A DNA stretch of 64,000 bases. Source: Arion vulgaris (lineage: Eukaryota; Mollusca; Gastropoda; Stylommatophora; Arionidae). The notes beneath the pieces were generated by a model. It made no database searches, was not told the origin of the DNA, and saw only the letters and a list, made by a program, of their open reading frames with translations. This document shows positions 31,800 through 42,911 of the stretch, piece after piece. The stretch is taken from assembly GCA_020796225.1 (NCBI GenBank), contig CM036761.1, forward strand, positions 35,228,928-35,292,927, in the 5' to 3' direction. How positions within the stretch are numbered: position 1 is the stretch's first letter; every line of letters begins with the position of its first letter. The position numbers and the translations under genes are program-made.

Positions 31800-32391
31800 C
31801 TATGCCAACGGGAAGTATAGAGCGCAGAAGAGGACCCTCTTATGCACTGTGTGTGTAAAGTTGTTCATGGATTCTGTTATTCCTTCCTTCCAGCACTTTT
31901 ATAGCCATCCCCCTTCGTCAGTTTCCATTTACTCTATCATTGCCTATTGTAATATCGTATTTGAAGGGAATCGTGTTTTATGACTACTGCTTCTTCTCAG
32001 TCATCCAATCCCTAAATTTTGGAATCTGACTTTCGTTCAATGGTTTGTCATAGACTAAAAGTTTCTGTTAGTACTTGTGTGTCTCTTAGCTTAGTAGTTG
32101 TATAACTTCCCCCCTCCTTATTTTTCCCATATATTAAACTTCGCATATCTATGTTGATGTTGACACGTCATAGACACGCCCATGAGGTTAAGGAATCTAA
32201 AGCTATCTGTATAAATTTGGTGGTCACTGTTACACATACTAATTTGTGTACCAGCTTACCAGATCATCAGCGAAATCTGTAAACTTTTCATCAATTAGTT
32301 GTTCAGCAACCAGGCCTTTGTTGGAAAACAAGAACACTATGTTGGATACAGCTGAAGATATTATACTTCCAATGTAAAGGTTAAGTAAATG
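31800..32391. other. No feature recognised
   Basis: Mixed AT-rich sequence. A few C-rich patches (31905-31915, 32108-32116) but no motif. Confidence 0.4.
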
Positions 32392-32600
32392 TACCCTTTT
32401 TCATACCATGAGGTATATTAGATGTTTATGTTCACGATGTGTGATGTGGTCAACATTACCTCAGCCGACTTTATTTCTCAACACCACTTTGGGTCGACTG
32501 GAGAGCGTTACTGTCGGGAAAAAAATATTTCACTCTCGCTGCGAATTTGAACCCGGAACATGCTTTCGTTTTCCTTGTTACTTAACCCTTTTGTCCTTCT
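32392..32600 (-). mobile_element. SINE-H copy, diverged
   Basis: Plus strand: TACCATGAGGTATATTAG, GTGTGATGTGGTCAACATTA, TTGGGTCGACTGGAGAGCG, GAATTTGAACCCGGAAC. Confidence 0.75.
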
Positions 32601-32664
32601 GGACCGATATAATAGCTCGTAGTATTTTTGGAAATAACGCAAAGCCAGTAAATGGATAGCTCAG

Positions 32665-32830
32665 TATCATCGTCAAATAGCTTATCCTGAGCAGAACTTT
32701 GACACCTCAACAGTCCTCCGGAATTTCTCTCTCTCATAGGCCAGAGGTCCTACCTCTGCAGCCGTCATGTTCAGACCATCAGTTGCATCCTGAATCCATC
32801 TTCTTCATGGTCTACCTCTTCTTTTCTTTA
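32665..32830 (-). pseudogene. LINE C-terminal tail (family L-A)
   Basis: Reads RRWIQDATDGLNMTAAEVG, then YEREKFRRTVEVSKFCSG on the minus strand. Nearly the same peptide ends occur at 41508, 44100 and 49800. Confidence 0.8.
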
Positions 32831-33184
32831 CCGGTATAGCTCAGTATATACTGCAATACAAATGAGTTTGAAAAAACAATAATAATTGTAGAGTGAACTG
32901 GTTAAAGTTTGTCTTAGGGTTTGGCTTCCAAATTGGATCTATGTTGATTACATTTATCATTGATATATACATTTAATATAACCTTTGCATGACATCTAAC
33001 TGTCCTACAGACGTAATAAGTTATTATATCATGATAAGATGTATCATGATAAGAATCTTAGACTTAGTTAGACACAATCAATAATAATATGACACATCGT
33101 GTAACAGTAACTGATAAATTGAGATGTACAATTAGATGTAATTAGCTCTGGTATACACGAACGTATGTGTTTGCTTTTTCTAAG

Positions 33185-33955
33185 GTCAGCAGTCATCATC
33201 ATCAGGTGCCATCTCCACATCGAAGGTTGGCTGCAATGAATCTCCAGCATCCTCTGTCTTTCGCCTTGGTGTTGCACACTGCCAGACTGTAACCTGTCCA
33301 TTTCTTAAAGTTTCCTCCCACTTATCTCTCGGTCTTCCTCTTGCTCTTCCTCCCTCAACTTTCCCTCTAGTAAATGTTTTATCATGGTGTCATGCCTTTT
33401 TATGTGCCCAAAATACTTTACTTGTCTGAATTTTATTTCTCTTAATAATTGTTTCTTCATGCCTAGTTTTCCTAAAACTTGTTTATTTGTCTGTTTTTCT
33501 GTCCATGAAACTCTGCCTATTCTTCATATATCCACATCTCAAATGCATCAATTCTGTCTTCTAACTGCTTGTTCATTGTCCATGTTTCCGAGCCATACAT
33601 TAATATAGGATATATATAGCATTTGATCATTCTAATTTTTAGCCTGTTTGTGATTTGTTTGGATGTCAGTAACTTTCTCATAGTATTGAAATTATCCTTG
33701 GCCATTCCTATTCTCTTTTAATTTCAGTTATACATCTGCCATCATCTGTTATCATCTGACCGAGATAGGAGTAGCTTTTACTTGATGTAGTAATTCTCCA
33801 TGTATTTTTATATTCATTTTAGGTTTTTCCATTTCCTTGTTGATTACCATAGTTTTTGTTTTCTGTATGTTAATGTCTAATCCATATTCCTTGCTAGTTC
33901 TGTCCAATTGGTCCACTAATTCTTGTAGATCTTGTTCATTTTCTGCTACCAAGGT
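33185..33955 (-). pseudogene. LINE RT C-terminal half (family L-G)
   Basis: From 33955 leftward on the minus strand: AENEQDLQELVDQLDRTSKE, YGLDINIQKTKTMVINKE (thumb start, after the lost Y-A-D-D), then AKDNFNTMRKLLTSKQITN, YIYPILMYGSETWTMNKQLE, VSWTEKQTNKQVL, VKYFGHIKRHD, GRARGRPRDKWEE and the L-G 3' tail. At least three frameshifts. It is the longest RT-side remnant besides 4418-5426. Confidence 0.85.
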
Positions 33956-34079
33956 CAGCAGTAACCATAACGAAAACGTGAAAGACTTAAGACCACTCTT
34001 TGAAGAACAACAATCCTACAAGAAAGTAAACTATTGGGATGTAAAAACATACGAGATCTCCAACTGCTAGCAACGAACC

Positions 34080-34860
34080 GCATCACATGGAGATCTAAAA
34101 CCTCTGCCCTATGTGCTGTCCTTGTCCCTTTGACACGAAAGGAACAAACTAACTAACAACCATAACCAACCTAAATATGGAAAGAATAACCGACTTGGCA
34201 TCTAGAGCAACAAAAGTTGGACTGCAGATAAGCTTATAATGAAAACACCTATGGCAAGTAATGCAGATATCACACTGGAATCTAAAATGATAAAAATAAC
34301 AGAGCAGTTCACCTATTTAGGTAGCAATTTTGATTGCACAGATAATGTTTTAAAAAGAAATTATGATACGAATTGGCAAAGCAACATCAGTTTTTAAAAG
34401 TCTAAATAAAATATAGAACTGCAAGTTATATAGTATTAAAACTAAATTACGAATTTTCAATTCAAATGTTGTATCAATCCTAACATATGCCAGCAAGAGT
34501 TGGGACATGACAAGATATAGAAAGCAAGTTGATACATTTGAAAATAGATGTATAACAACAAAAATAGACTGCAAATAATGAACATAAAAAGGAACAAATT
34601 CAGGACTGTTATAAGGAGAAGGTGGAGATATGTTGGTCACACCTTGACAAGAAATGATCAACGAATATCACAGCAGGTATTGTAGTGGGATGCAGAAGGT
34701 TCAAGAAAAAAAGGAAGACTAAAGGAGATCCTGAAACGAACTTTGCTAAGAGAGGCAAGAAATATCGGTCCCAGTTTCATGGAGGAGATTGAGCGAGTTT
34801 CCTAGGATAGAGCAGTACGGAGAAATTGCTTGCAGGCCCTATGTAATGGATAACGGTACG
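34080..34860 (+). pseudogene. LINE C-terminal fragment (family L-D), interrupted by MITE
   Basis: NMERITDLASRATKVGLQIS, then MKTPMASNADITLESKMIKI, EQFTYLGSNFDCTDNV, then after many stops RYVGHTLTRNDQRISQQVL, KKGRLKEILKRTLLREARN, IGPSFMEEIERVS. It closely parallels 21815-22515 in the opposite orientation. The 3' end (ACGGTACGAGAG) is split at 34860/35078 by the MITE. Confidence 0.85.
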
Positions 34861-35077
34861 CAGTGGCGGCTTGTGCTCATTTTTGTTGGTGGGGCCAGAC
34901 AAATATTTTCGGAAAAATCATGGTTTTGGGTTAGGTTATATTTTAATTTATTAAGTAATAAGTAATAAGGCAAAAAAGCAGAGAAGGACAAAAGAAAAAA
35001 AGAAAGAATAAGTACACGTTACACTTTATTTTTAGTGGGGCCATGCCTCAATGGCCCTTAATGACGAGCCGCCACTG
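34861..35077. mobile_element. hAT-type MITE in LINE L-D, 8-bp TSD, carrying L-E tail
   Basis: CAGTGGCGGCTTGTGC at the left, GACGAGCCGCCACTG at the right. The duplication ACGGTACG is perfect (34853-34860 and 35078-35085). At 34969-35008 it contains GGCAAAAAAGCAGAGAAGG and purine-rich sequence identical in kind to the L-E 3' end at 131-178. Confidence 0.95.
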
Positions 35078-35229
35078 ACGGTACGAGAGAAATTATTATT
35101 AATAACCATAATGAAATAAATAAACGAATAATGCGAATATTCTGGCGAAATACAATAGCAAATGCAGAACTTTTAAAAGGAACAAACTGTGAATCACTAG
35201 AGACCCTCTGTGCCTGGATGACTTTTTCT

Positions 35230-35420
35230 AGAATGTCCTCTTGAACCCTGCTTTTTTTTTTTTTTTTATATGTCCAACATTCTTCAATTTATTAATTATT
35301 CCTTTTCTTCTTGTAGTATCAGCTAGTTTTCTTTGATTTGAATTCGTTCTGGTTCGATCTAATTGTTCTCTTCACTGCCCATGGTACACCGCACTCTTCT
35401 GTAACACTTATATTCAAAAG
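35230..35420 (-). pseudogene. Probable LINE fragment
   Basis: The minus strand has GVPWAVKRTIRSNQNEFKSK, resembling the R-I-P-W-x-x-K-R block of LINEs, interrupted by a T-run at 35253-35269. Weak. Confidence 0.4.
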
Positions 35421-35861
35421 AATAATTTCATACTAGTTGTTTCTAATATTTACATGTTGTATGACGATCTTCATGTCCGACACCTACTGAACAGCTGGTG
35501 TACTGATGGTTGTTTGTGCATCTGTAAAGCCTGATTACATATACAGGTAGACACACAAATAAGGAAATCAATAGTTAGCTAACAGCTCGCAACAGCTGTG
35601 CTGACGTCTTTTTTTAAAGTCGCTAACTAACGTAAGGTTTGATGAAGTCAGTTTGCTTTCCTGCACCGAATTACATTCTGTCCCGTCAACTTTAGCTCTT
35701 ACTATAACATGTTAATTCATTTGACACGAGTCACTTGTCATGGTCTTATCTATGCCCATGCAGATCTCACACTATGCTTAAGTATAATTCAATATTTATG
35801 GTAATAATGTGAAGATTTATATTTGTAACATTGTACAAGTCGCCTATATGTACAAACATGT

Positions 35862-35867
<6 letters not shown>

Positions 35868-35899
<32 letters not shown>

Positions 35900-36215
35900 T
35901 TAAACCCGGATTAGGGCATAGACCAACTCATGCCAAGTCTTCTTATCTCTAACTATTGTCTGCAGCTCCTCCAGCTCTTCTTTATATTGTTGATCTCTGC
36001 CTCCAAATCTCGTCTGCATGTAATTTAGGCCTCCCTTGCTTTTGCTGTCCCTGTGGGTTCCAGGAAAGGACCCTCCTTGTTATATTCCCCTCTGGTTTTC
36101 TTAAAGTGTGTCATATCATGCGCCAGCGTCTTTTTTAACCTCTTAGTTCACTGGAATGTGTCTTGTTCTTTCCATAAGTTCCCCATGTGTGACAATATCA
36201 TACTATCTCAGTCTC
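35868..36215 (-). pseudogene. LINE C-terminal tail (family L-H) with (GA)n 3' tail
   Basis: Minus strand includes [28 protein letters not shown], then KTWHELVYALIRV and stop, followed directly by (GA)n (plus-strand (CT)n at 35868-35895). A second copy with the same arrangement is at 57185-57515, so the microsatellite is probably the element's own tail. Confidence 0.78.
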
Positions 36216-36600
36216 TCTACACATACAGAAGAACCGCTTTAACATTGGAGTCAAAAAATCTATTGTATAACAAACCTACACGTTCTGTAGTTGGAACGAA
36301 GCTAGAACAATAATGAGTAGAACTAAGGATAAAGAAACAATATGTTCAACTTTCTGCTGATTAACAGTCATCGCAAAATCGTAGTGAGTCGTCATCGTGA
36401 CGGTTCTCTTGCTTTGAACATTTAAATACATGCATATAGTATAGTAGGGCTCAGCAAGACAATAGGTCAACTCTATAGCGTAGAATGAGCACATTGAATT
36501 GTATCGTGCTTGCTGTATTATTGAGTAGAACATACATCTCTTTGGTCTTGTTTCGTTGTATCAATCTCCAGTCATCTTTGTCATTTAGATCTATATTTTA
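36216..36600. other. No feature recognised
   Basis: The 85-codon minus-strand frame (36276-36533) has no known motif. Confidence 0.4.
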
Positions 36601-36860
36601 GTCTTCTTCTTCTTTGGGTTCGTTCTTTACGACCAATTTCAATCACTCTCTGTGATATGTTTGATCTTTCCGAAGAACGTGTATACGTTGCACATTGGTT
36701 TGGTAGGCCCCAAACGCATAGACTTTTACACGTTTAGGACACATGTATCCGATTTCAGTCAAACCTCCTCAGTCGCCTCTTACGATGTGTGTGGCAGGTA
36801 ACAGTGGTTCTATTCTTTACACCCCAAATCTGGCCCCGGTAACCACTCGGACACATATTT
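36600..36860 (-). mobile_element. SINE-D full copy
   Basis: Plus strand: TTCTTCTTCTTTGGGTTCG, CTTTACGACCAATTTCAATC, GGTTTGGTAGGCCCCAAAC, CAGTCGCCTCTTACGATGTG (core reversed), TTACACCCCAAATCTGGCCC, CCACTCGGACAC. Confidence 0.88.
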
Positions 36861-37300
36861 TATTTTATTTAGTGTTCCTTGTATTGTATGTGTCTCCTTG
36901 AGAAAGACCTATGGTCGAAACATGGGATTGTCGTTCGTTTTATATTTAATTAATATCTTACTTGCTTATGCACACGTGTCTTTGTCATTAAACACGAATT
37001 TACTTAGTATTATTGCATGTTTTCTCCAGAATTGTTCTGGTCCAGTCTATCACCTCAGATTTATAGGTTTCCGTGCATCATCTTCTAGTGCTAAGACAGT
37101 TCACATGATTATCTATGTTCGGTGTGGGTAGAATATTCACAGACACCCCAGATTTTCAATAATTTAATGTGCACTACATTTCCTTGAACCGAAGGAGAAT
37201 AGATCAAGAACCGCTGGATCATTGAAGAAGAAAATAACTTTACTTGTCTTTGACCACAACAATGTTTGCTGTCAGATATTCTTAAGCCTTTCCACTATTC
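36861..37300. other. No feature recognised
   Basis: Short frames only (36898-37131); no motif or repeat match. Confidence 0.4.
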
Positions 37301-37307
37301 TCCAGCC

Positions 37308-37500
37308 ATTTTTTCCGATCCAGAAGCACTTGAGCTGAATGCTCTTCGACTCGGTGAAATGGACATCGTAACCCTTCGGTTTGGTGCATCGAACACCGTA
37401 AATCTGGAGAACCTCTGGCTTTTCTGTCATTCCTGGAATTGAACCTGCACTCACAGAGGACTTGTCACCCGTAGTCCAACGTGTGCTCCAGTCAGGTGTA
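37308..37500 (-). mobile_element. SINE-A copy
   Basis: Plus strand begins with the reversed A tail (TTTTTTCCGATCCAGAAGC), then GCTCTTCGACTCGGTG, GTAAATCTGGAGAACCTCTG, GGAATTGAACCTGCACTC (reversed box B) and GTAGTCCAACGTG. The hAT element starts about 40 bases downstream. Confidence 0.88.
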
Positions 37501-37541
37501 CGTCTAGGTTGGGTGGATGTTTTATGACGGTGTGTCAAATC

Positions 37542-39728
37542 CAGCGCCGGATTAGCCTAGTAGCAGAAGTAGCAAATGCTACGGGCCCCGCGCTTCTGGG
37601 GGTCCCGCGACTATGCTAAGCTAAGCTGTCACTAGTCATAAATAAGAACCATAGACAAGAGATAATTTCGCTGTTAGTTTACAAAAAGAAAGATGCACGT
37701 GTCGATTCTTCTACTTGTAAGCCAAATTGAGACCGAACAAAAATATTGGCGGACACTTTTAGAGTGAATTACTTAAGTTATCCAATTTTAAGCAGAACGA
37801 GGTCTTGCATTTCGGGGTAGTGATGAAATTATTGGTTCAGCTCATAATGGGAATTATTTAGGTTTGTTGGAATTAATAGCCAAATTTGACATTTTTCTGT
37901 CTCAGCATATAAATACTTATTCAAATAAAGGAAAGGGACATACATCATACTTATCAAAAACAACATGTGATGAATTTATCCATCTAATTGCATCAAGCTT
38001 ACTGGATCATATTATTTGCGATATTAAGAAATGCAAGTACTATTCCGTATCACTGGACTCTTCTCCAGACATTTCGCATGTGGACTCTAATAGTGCGCTA
38101 TGTGTTACTATCTGGACCAGTGGAAAGGGTTTGTGAAGTTCTTGGATATGGAAGATCATACTGCTGAACAACTCACCCAAAGTTTACTTGATTTTTTAAA
38201 AAGAAAATGGCATTGATATCAAAGACTGTCGTGGTCAAAGCTATGACAATGCCAGCAACATGAGTGGGAAATACCACGGCTTACAAGCACACATTAAGGA
38301 GATAAATAAGTACGCATAATACATTCCCTGCCTTGCACATTCACTGAATTTGCTTGCTAAGTATGCTGCAGAAAGCATCCATTTTTTCGATTTTGTTGAA
38401 AACCTCTGTACATTCTTTTCCTCTTCTACCTATCGATGGGACATTCTTACAAAAGCACTGGAAGTTACAGGTTAAAAACTCCCGACTTTGAAGAGACTGT
38501 TGGACACCAAACCTGACGCTGTGAGCTGATTGCCTCACATCACCCTTTGCATCAGATTCCTGTTTGCCTCACAGCATCTTGACCTGACGCTGTGAGGAAA
38601 ACAGGATTCGAAAAAGATATGTCGGACACCAGATGGTCTGCCAGAGCTGATGCGACAAAGGCACTTTTATGTGATTTTACCACTATCAAACAAGTTTTGG
38701 ATGACATCTGAAATAACATGGATAAAAAAGGTAAAGTGTCGTAATCAGGCGTATGGACTAGTTTAGATGAGTAAGTTGGAAACGGGAATAATGACCATTT
38801 TAAGGATCGGAATTCTGGAACGCTTGCAAGTGTCGTCTAGTGTTTAATTAGTCACCTGATCAAGACCTTAACACGGGATATGCCCTTTATGAATCGTTAC
38901 ACGAGTACGTTCAAGCAATGCGGCCTACATTGTCAGATATTGAGGCCAAAGTCAACATCCCGACTGACTGTGAAGAATATCTGCAACAGACTTCAAGACG
39001 ATGCAAGCGAAATACTAAGTACGACGATTTCCGCGGCTCTACTATGCTCGATGAAGTTGTAGAAAATCAAACACATTAAAAAAATGTGAAAGTCAGATGT
39101 TTATTGTCATAATTGATAATGTACTGTCTGCCTTAGCTAAACGCATGGAAGCGTACCATAGAGTGACTGGTGTATTTTGAATACTTCGGCAGTTAAAATC
39201 TCTTACAGCAGAAGAGATCTTGAAAAGGACTCCAAATATTGTCAGCTCTTACCAAGAAGATTTGGAAGAAAGCCTAGGCGATAAACTTGTGCAGTTCGCT
39301 GAACTTCTTAAAACGAATGTAGCTGCTGCTATTAACAACGAAAAGCATGAGGCTCTTGAACTGCAATTTTATAAACTTATAATGGAAAATTTATTAGAGT
39401 CGTGTTTCCCAAATGTAGAAATAGTCTTACTAATAGTCTTTAATGATTACTAACTGCAGCGGAGAACGTTCTTTGTCGACATTAAAGCGTATAAAAAGTG
39501 AGTTAAGGAACATGATGGGACAATATCGTCTAAATAACCTCACCATAATGAACATTGAATGTAATTTACTTAGAGAAATTGATTTGTCTAGTGTTATCTC
39601 TAAATTTGCTCACATTAAATCGAGTCAAGTTTGTTTGCTAAAGCTGTGTTTTATTTTATTATCATTCAAAAACTAGGGCCCCGCGCTAAAATTTGCTACA
39701 GGCCCCGCGCTGGCTTAATCCGGCACTG
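37542..39728 (+). mobile_element. Full-length hAT transposon, dead, 8-bp TSD
   Basis: Bounded by CAGCGCCGGATTAGCC (left) and GGCTTAATCCGGCACTG (right), imperfect inverted repeats extended by GCTACGGGCCCCGCGCT and GGGCCCCGCGCTAAAATTTG, TACAGGCCCCGCGC near the right end. The host duplication GTCAAATC is perfect at 37534-37541 and 39729-39736. An 8-base duplication is diagnostic of hAT. Length 2187 bases, including one decayed transposase gene. Confidence 0.95.
37793..39630 (+). pseudogene. hAT transposase (DUF4371 / ZMYM1-like family), many breaks
   Basis: Recognisable blocks in order: AERGLAFRGSDEIIGSAHNG and NYLGLLELIAKFDIFLSQHI, the DUF4371 start (37793-37915); then a Y-Y-S-V-S-L-D-S-S-P-D-I block with the first acidic region (about 38040-38075); GQSYDNASNMSGKYHG-like sequence split across frames near 38235-38280; and the C-terminal dimerisation domain SGERSLSTLKRIKSELRNMM, RLNNLTIMNIE (39460-39560). 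At least eight frameshifts or stops lie between. The zinc-finger/BED N-terminus expected in this family is not visible. Function in life was transposition; this copy cannot encode it. Confidence 0.88.
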
Positions 39729-39842
39729 GTCAAATCCATCGCAATTTCTCTATTTAAAATGTCTATTCTGTTCCTAAATTGTCCCTAAATCAATCAATCA
39801 GCCTTTTAAACTCCATAGAGATTGAAATTAGATGAAGGAAAT

Positions 39843-40001
39843 CAGTGGCGGATCGTCATTAAGGACCAGTGGGGTCGGGCCCCACCAAAAATCATGTATA
39901 ACTAATATGTAAATACTAATATATAGCCTAACCCAAAACCATGATTTTTCCAAAAATATTTGTCCGGCCCCACCAACAAAATTTATCACGAGCCGCCACT
40001 G
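39843..40001. mobile_element. hAT-type MITE, 159 bp, perfect TSD
   Basis: CAGTGGCGGATCGTCATT to ATCACGAGCCGCCACTG; duplication AAGGAAAT on both sides (39835-39842, 40002-40009). Confidence 0.96.
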
Positions 40002-40079
40002 AAGGAAATTAAAAGAGGAACAAACAATAATAAGATGATAATATAAGATTCTTCGAGCAAAGATTTCACAGAAGACGTC

Positions 40080-40430
40080 TCCGATTTGGTTGAAATCAGA
40101 TATAACTAAATACTGAGATCACTCGGCGCACAGGCATCACCTATATCAAGGTGGAAATATAAAGAAGAAATGGAAGTGGATATGACATACTTAAGAATAC
40201 AGAAGACACATGATACACCCACATGTGGCTCACCAATGGAATATGGGAGGCAAGAGAGGTAAGAGATGACCTAGAAAGACATAGAAAGAGACTTACTGTA
40301 GATTGAGAAAGAGAAGAGCCGGGAAAGAACTGGAATGAAGTAAGCTGACTTGCTCAAAATCTGGTTGATATGAATTTGTTGATGCCTTATGCTTCAATGG
40401 GCGTTAAGAGAAGAAGAAGAAGAAGGTTTG
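40080..40430 (+). pseudogene. LINE C-terminal tail
   Basis: Fragments: NTEITRRTGI, then after frame changes a tail reading NWNEVSxLAQNLVDMNLL and MPYASMGVKRRRRRR. The final G-V-K-R-R-R repeat arises from (AGA)n, a simple-sequence 3' tail. Confidence 0.55.
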
Positions 40431-40879
40431 TCTCAACTTTGCTCATCTTTGTACAACGGTGTAAATAAAAACAGGAAATATCCACAGGAGCATGAAGCGG
40501 TGTAACTAGGACATGACGCAAAAACAGTAAACACAGTAAATTAGTGGAAATTTACAGATTTGATGTGATCAACAGCACACACAAAGTAAATAATTGTAGC
40601 AAATAAGACTGACTTCATAACATCCATGTCAGATTTCAAGTGATTATCAGATGATGTTGAATGGTGAATACTACTCTCAAGCAGAATCGTAGACTATCTG
40701 GTCAGACCACCATATTTGACGGTGAGAGATGGGTCACACAAGAAATTATACAGATGTTACTTATGTGTATACTATAATCTGTATTTGTTATTTATCCTGT
40801 TTATTAACAAATAAAAATATGTTTTAAAAAAATTATTGCAATATTTTTTAGTAAATTACGTTATACGAATTATAGATCT
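40430..40879. other. No feature recognised
   Basis: No motif or match seen. Confidence 0.4.
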
Positions 40880-41290
40880 GTTAACACTTCTTAATGTGAT
40901 TGTATAGATATGTTAACACACAGTGGCGGCTCGTGATCATTTTTGGTGGTGGGGCCTGACAAAAATTTTCGGAAAAATCATGGCTTTGGGTTGTTATATT
41001 TTAACTTATAAAGTAATAAATAAACGTTACATATTTCTTTTGGTGGGGCCCGGTCCCACTTGCCCTTAATGACCAGCCGCCACTGTTAACACATCTTTAT
41101 GTGATTGTATAGATATGATAACAATTCTTAATGTGATTGTATAGATATGTTAACATTGCTTTATGTGATTGCATAGAAATGTTAACATTTATTTATGTGA
41201 TTGTATAGTTATGTTAACACTTCTTTATGTGATTGTATAGATATGTTAACACTTCTTTATGTGATTGTATAGATATGTTAAAACACTGTT
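40880..41290. repeat. ~32-bp minisatellite split by a MITE
   Basis: Unit TTAACACTTCTTTATGTGAT then TGTATAGATATG repeats on both sides of the MITE (one or two units left, six right) with 5-15% divergence. Confidence 0.88.
40921..41085. mobile_element. hAT-type MITE, 165 bp, in minisatellite, perfect TSD
   Basis: CAGTGGCGGCTCGTGATC to GACCAGCCGCCACTG; duplication TTAACACA at 40913-40920 and 41086-41093, copied from the host minisatellite unit. Confidence 0.97.
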
Positions 41291-41507
41291 CCAAAATTCG
41301 TCCTTTGTACTTCTCTCTCTCTCTCTCTCTCTCTCTTCATGTTCTCTTACCTTTCACCGTCTCGTTCCATCCCGCTCTTTCCTTACCTCCCAGCATTCTC
41401 CTCCCCCTGTACCATCTATCTATCTGACCATCTAATGACCCACTTCATATTTTCCAATTTGTCTCGGTGCATATATAAATATATATCGTCAAATAGTAGT
41501 CATCATT

Positions 41508-41680
41508 ATTAAATAGCTTGTCCTGAGCAGAACTTTGACACTCCAACAGTCCCTCTGAATTTCTCTCTCTCATAGGCCAGATGTCCCGCCTCTGCAGCCG
41601 TCATGTTCAAACCACCAGTTACATCTTGAATCCATCTTTTCCGTTGTCTTCCTGTTCTTCTCTTTAGTAGTAGTAGCATT
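41508..41680 (-). pseudogene. LINE C-terminal tail (family L-A)
   Basis: Minus strand reads RTGRQRKRWIQDVTGGLNMT, AAEAGHLAYEREKFRGTVGV and SKFCSGQAI with stop: an intact end of the L-A ORF2, 5'-truncated. Nearby CT tracts (41312-41336) are separate. Confidence 0.85.
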
Positions 41681-41689
41681 AATAATATG

Positions 41690-42260
41690 GAGCTTGGTGT
41701 CTGTAGTACTAATAGCGTTTGCATCACGGTATATGTTTATGCATCGCGTTACAATTGTTTCGATAGCATAGTAATGGTTTTTTTAAATTGAAAATAGTCA
41801 TCAACTTGTATCGTCTCCACATCAAAGATCGTATAATATCGATTTTCATAAAATTATGTTTTTACGCTGATGGTACACTCTAACAGCCTGTTGTATGTTC
41901 ACTTTTTGATATTCAACTCTCAATTAACTCTCTGTTATTCCCTATATTTCTTGCTCTCTACTGTGCATTCATTTGAATTGATAACAATATATGATACATT
42001 TTAATATGCTAAAATAACATGAATCTCTAACATTTTTTTCTTCCAATTAATCATCTTCATTTCCCTGTCTCAATCATCTCTTTGTTTCAATACGTTGATG
42101 AATAGATCTTGCTTGATCTTCCTATTCTAAGTATCATTTACTGATCATTCTTATATCTTCTATCGAAGTTTACTTCGTCGACAGATTAAATCATTATATC
42201 GTGATATATTATTTCGAATATCTTTATATAATCTATAATGTTTATTTATATATATATATA
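41690..42260. other. No gene seen; AT-rich, (TA)n at 42251-42260
   Basis: No repeat or motif recognised until the MITE. Confidence 0.4.
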
Positions 42261-42424
42261 CAGTGGCGGCTCGTGGTCAGTTTTCTTTGTGGGGCCAGAC
42301 ACAGATTTTCGGAAAAATCATGGTGTTTTGGAGTATTTAATATTATTTGTCTATTCTGGGAAGTTATTCTTCCTTTCGATTATTGGTTTGGCCGGGCCCA
42401 CAGGCCCTCAATGACGAGCCGCCC

Positions 42425-42427
<3 letters not shown>
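42261..42427. mobile_element. MITE derived from element X, inserted in (TA)n
   Basis: CAGTGGCGGCTCGTGGTC to GACGAGCCGCCCCTG, 167 bases. Unlike the other MITEs, its interior carries GAATAGACAAATAATATTAA and GAATAACTTCCC (reverse strand), matching the right end of element X (55360-55410), so it is an internal-deletion derivative of X. It sits in a (TA)n microsatellite that continues at 42428-42475; a duplication there cannot be told from the microsatellite. Confidence 0.9.
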
Positions 42428-42479
<52 letters not shown>

Positions 42480-42639
42480 CATCTCATCACAGCTGATTCC
42501 TATTGTATCATTGATCTGTCGAAGTGAAGTGTTCTATATGTAGATGTGTTCATCAACAGTGCAGCGTCATATATATATATTTGTCCTCAGTTTTGTTAAC
42601 CATTGAGGTTCAGATATCAGCCCCCGACATTGGGGTCGC

Positions 42640-42840
42640 TAATAGTGAAGTTGATAACGCGTTGTGTTAGTGACCATGTGTGTTGAAAATTCCATGGTTC
42701 GAATCCAGCTTGCATCAGAAAGTCTCGGTGTGCACTAGGTGCGATGTTTTACTATAGGAAACGCTGATCCTATACTTTGGGATTTCAATTCCAAGTACAT
42801 CTGAAGTCAGAGTAAAGGACATTAGTGATAAGGAAGGCAA
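42640..42840 (+). mobile_element. SINE-K, tRNA-like head, single copy
   Basis: Box A-like TAGTGAAGTTGATAACGCG and a perfect box B (ATGGTTCGAATCCAG) about 45 bases apart, followed by about 130 bases of body. Only one copy seen here, so boundaries are tentative. Confidence 0.55.
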
Positions 42841-42911
42841 ACATTCACGCAAATATCAGTCAGATGTGACATTTTAGGCTCCATGACTACTCTTGAATTC
42901 ATATTGTCTGA

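Noticed and set aside
37542..39728. Domesticated hAT-derived host gene
   Set aside because: Flanked by terminal repeats and an 8-bp duplication, and the gene is riddled with frameshifts.
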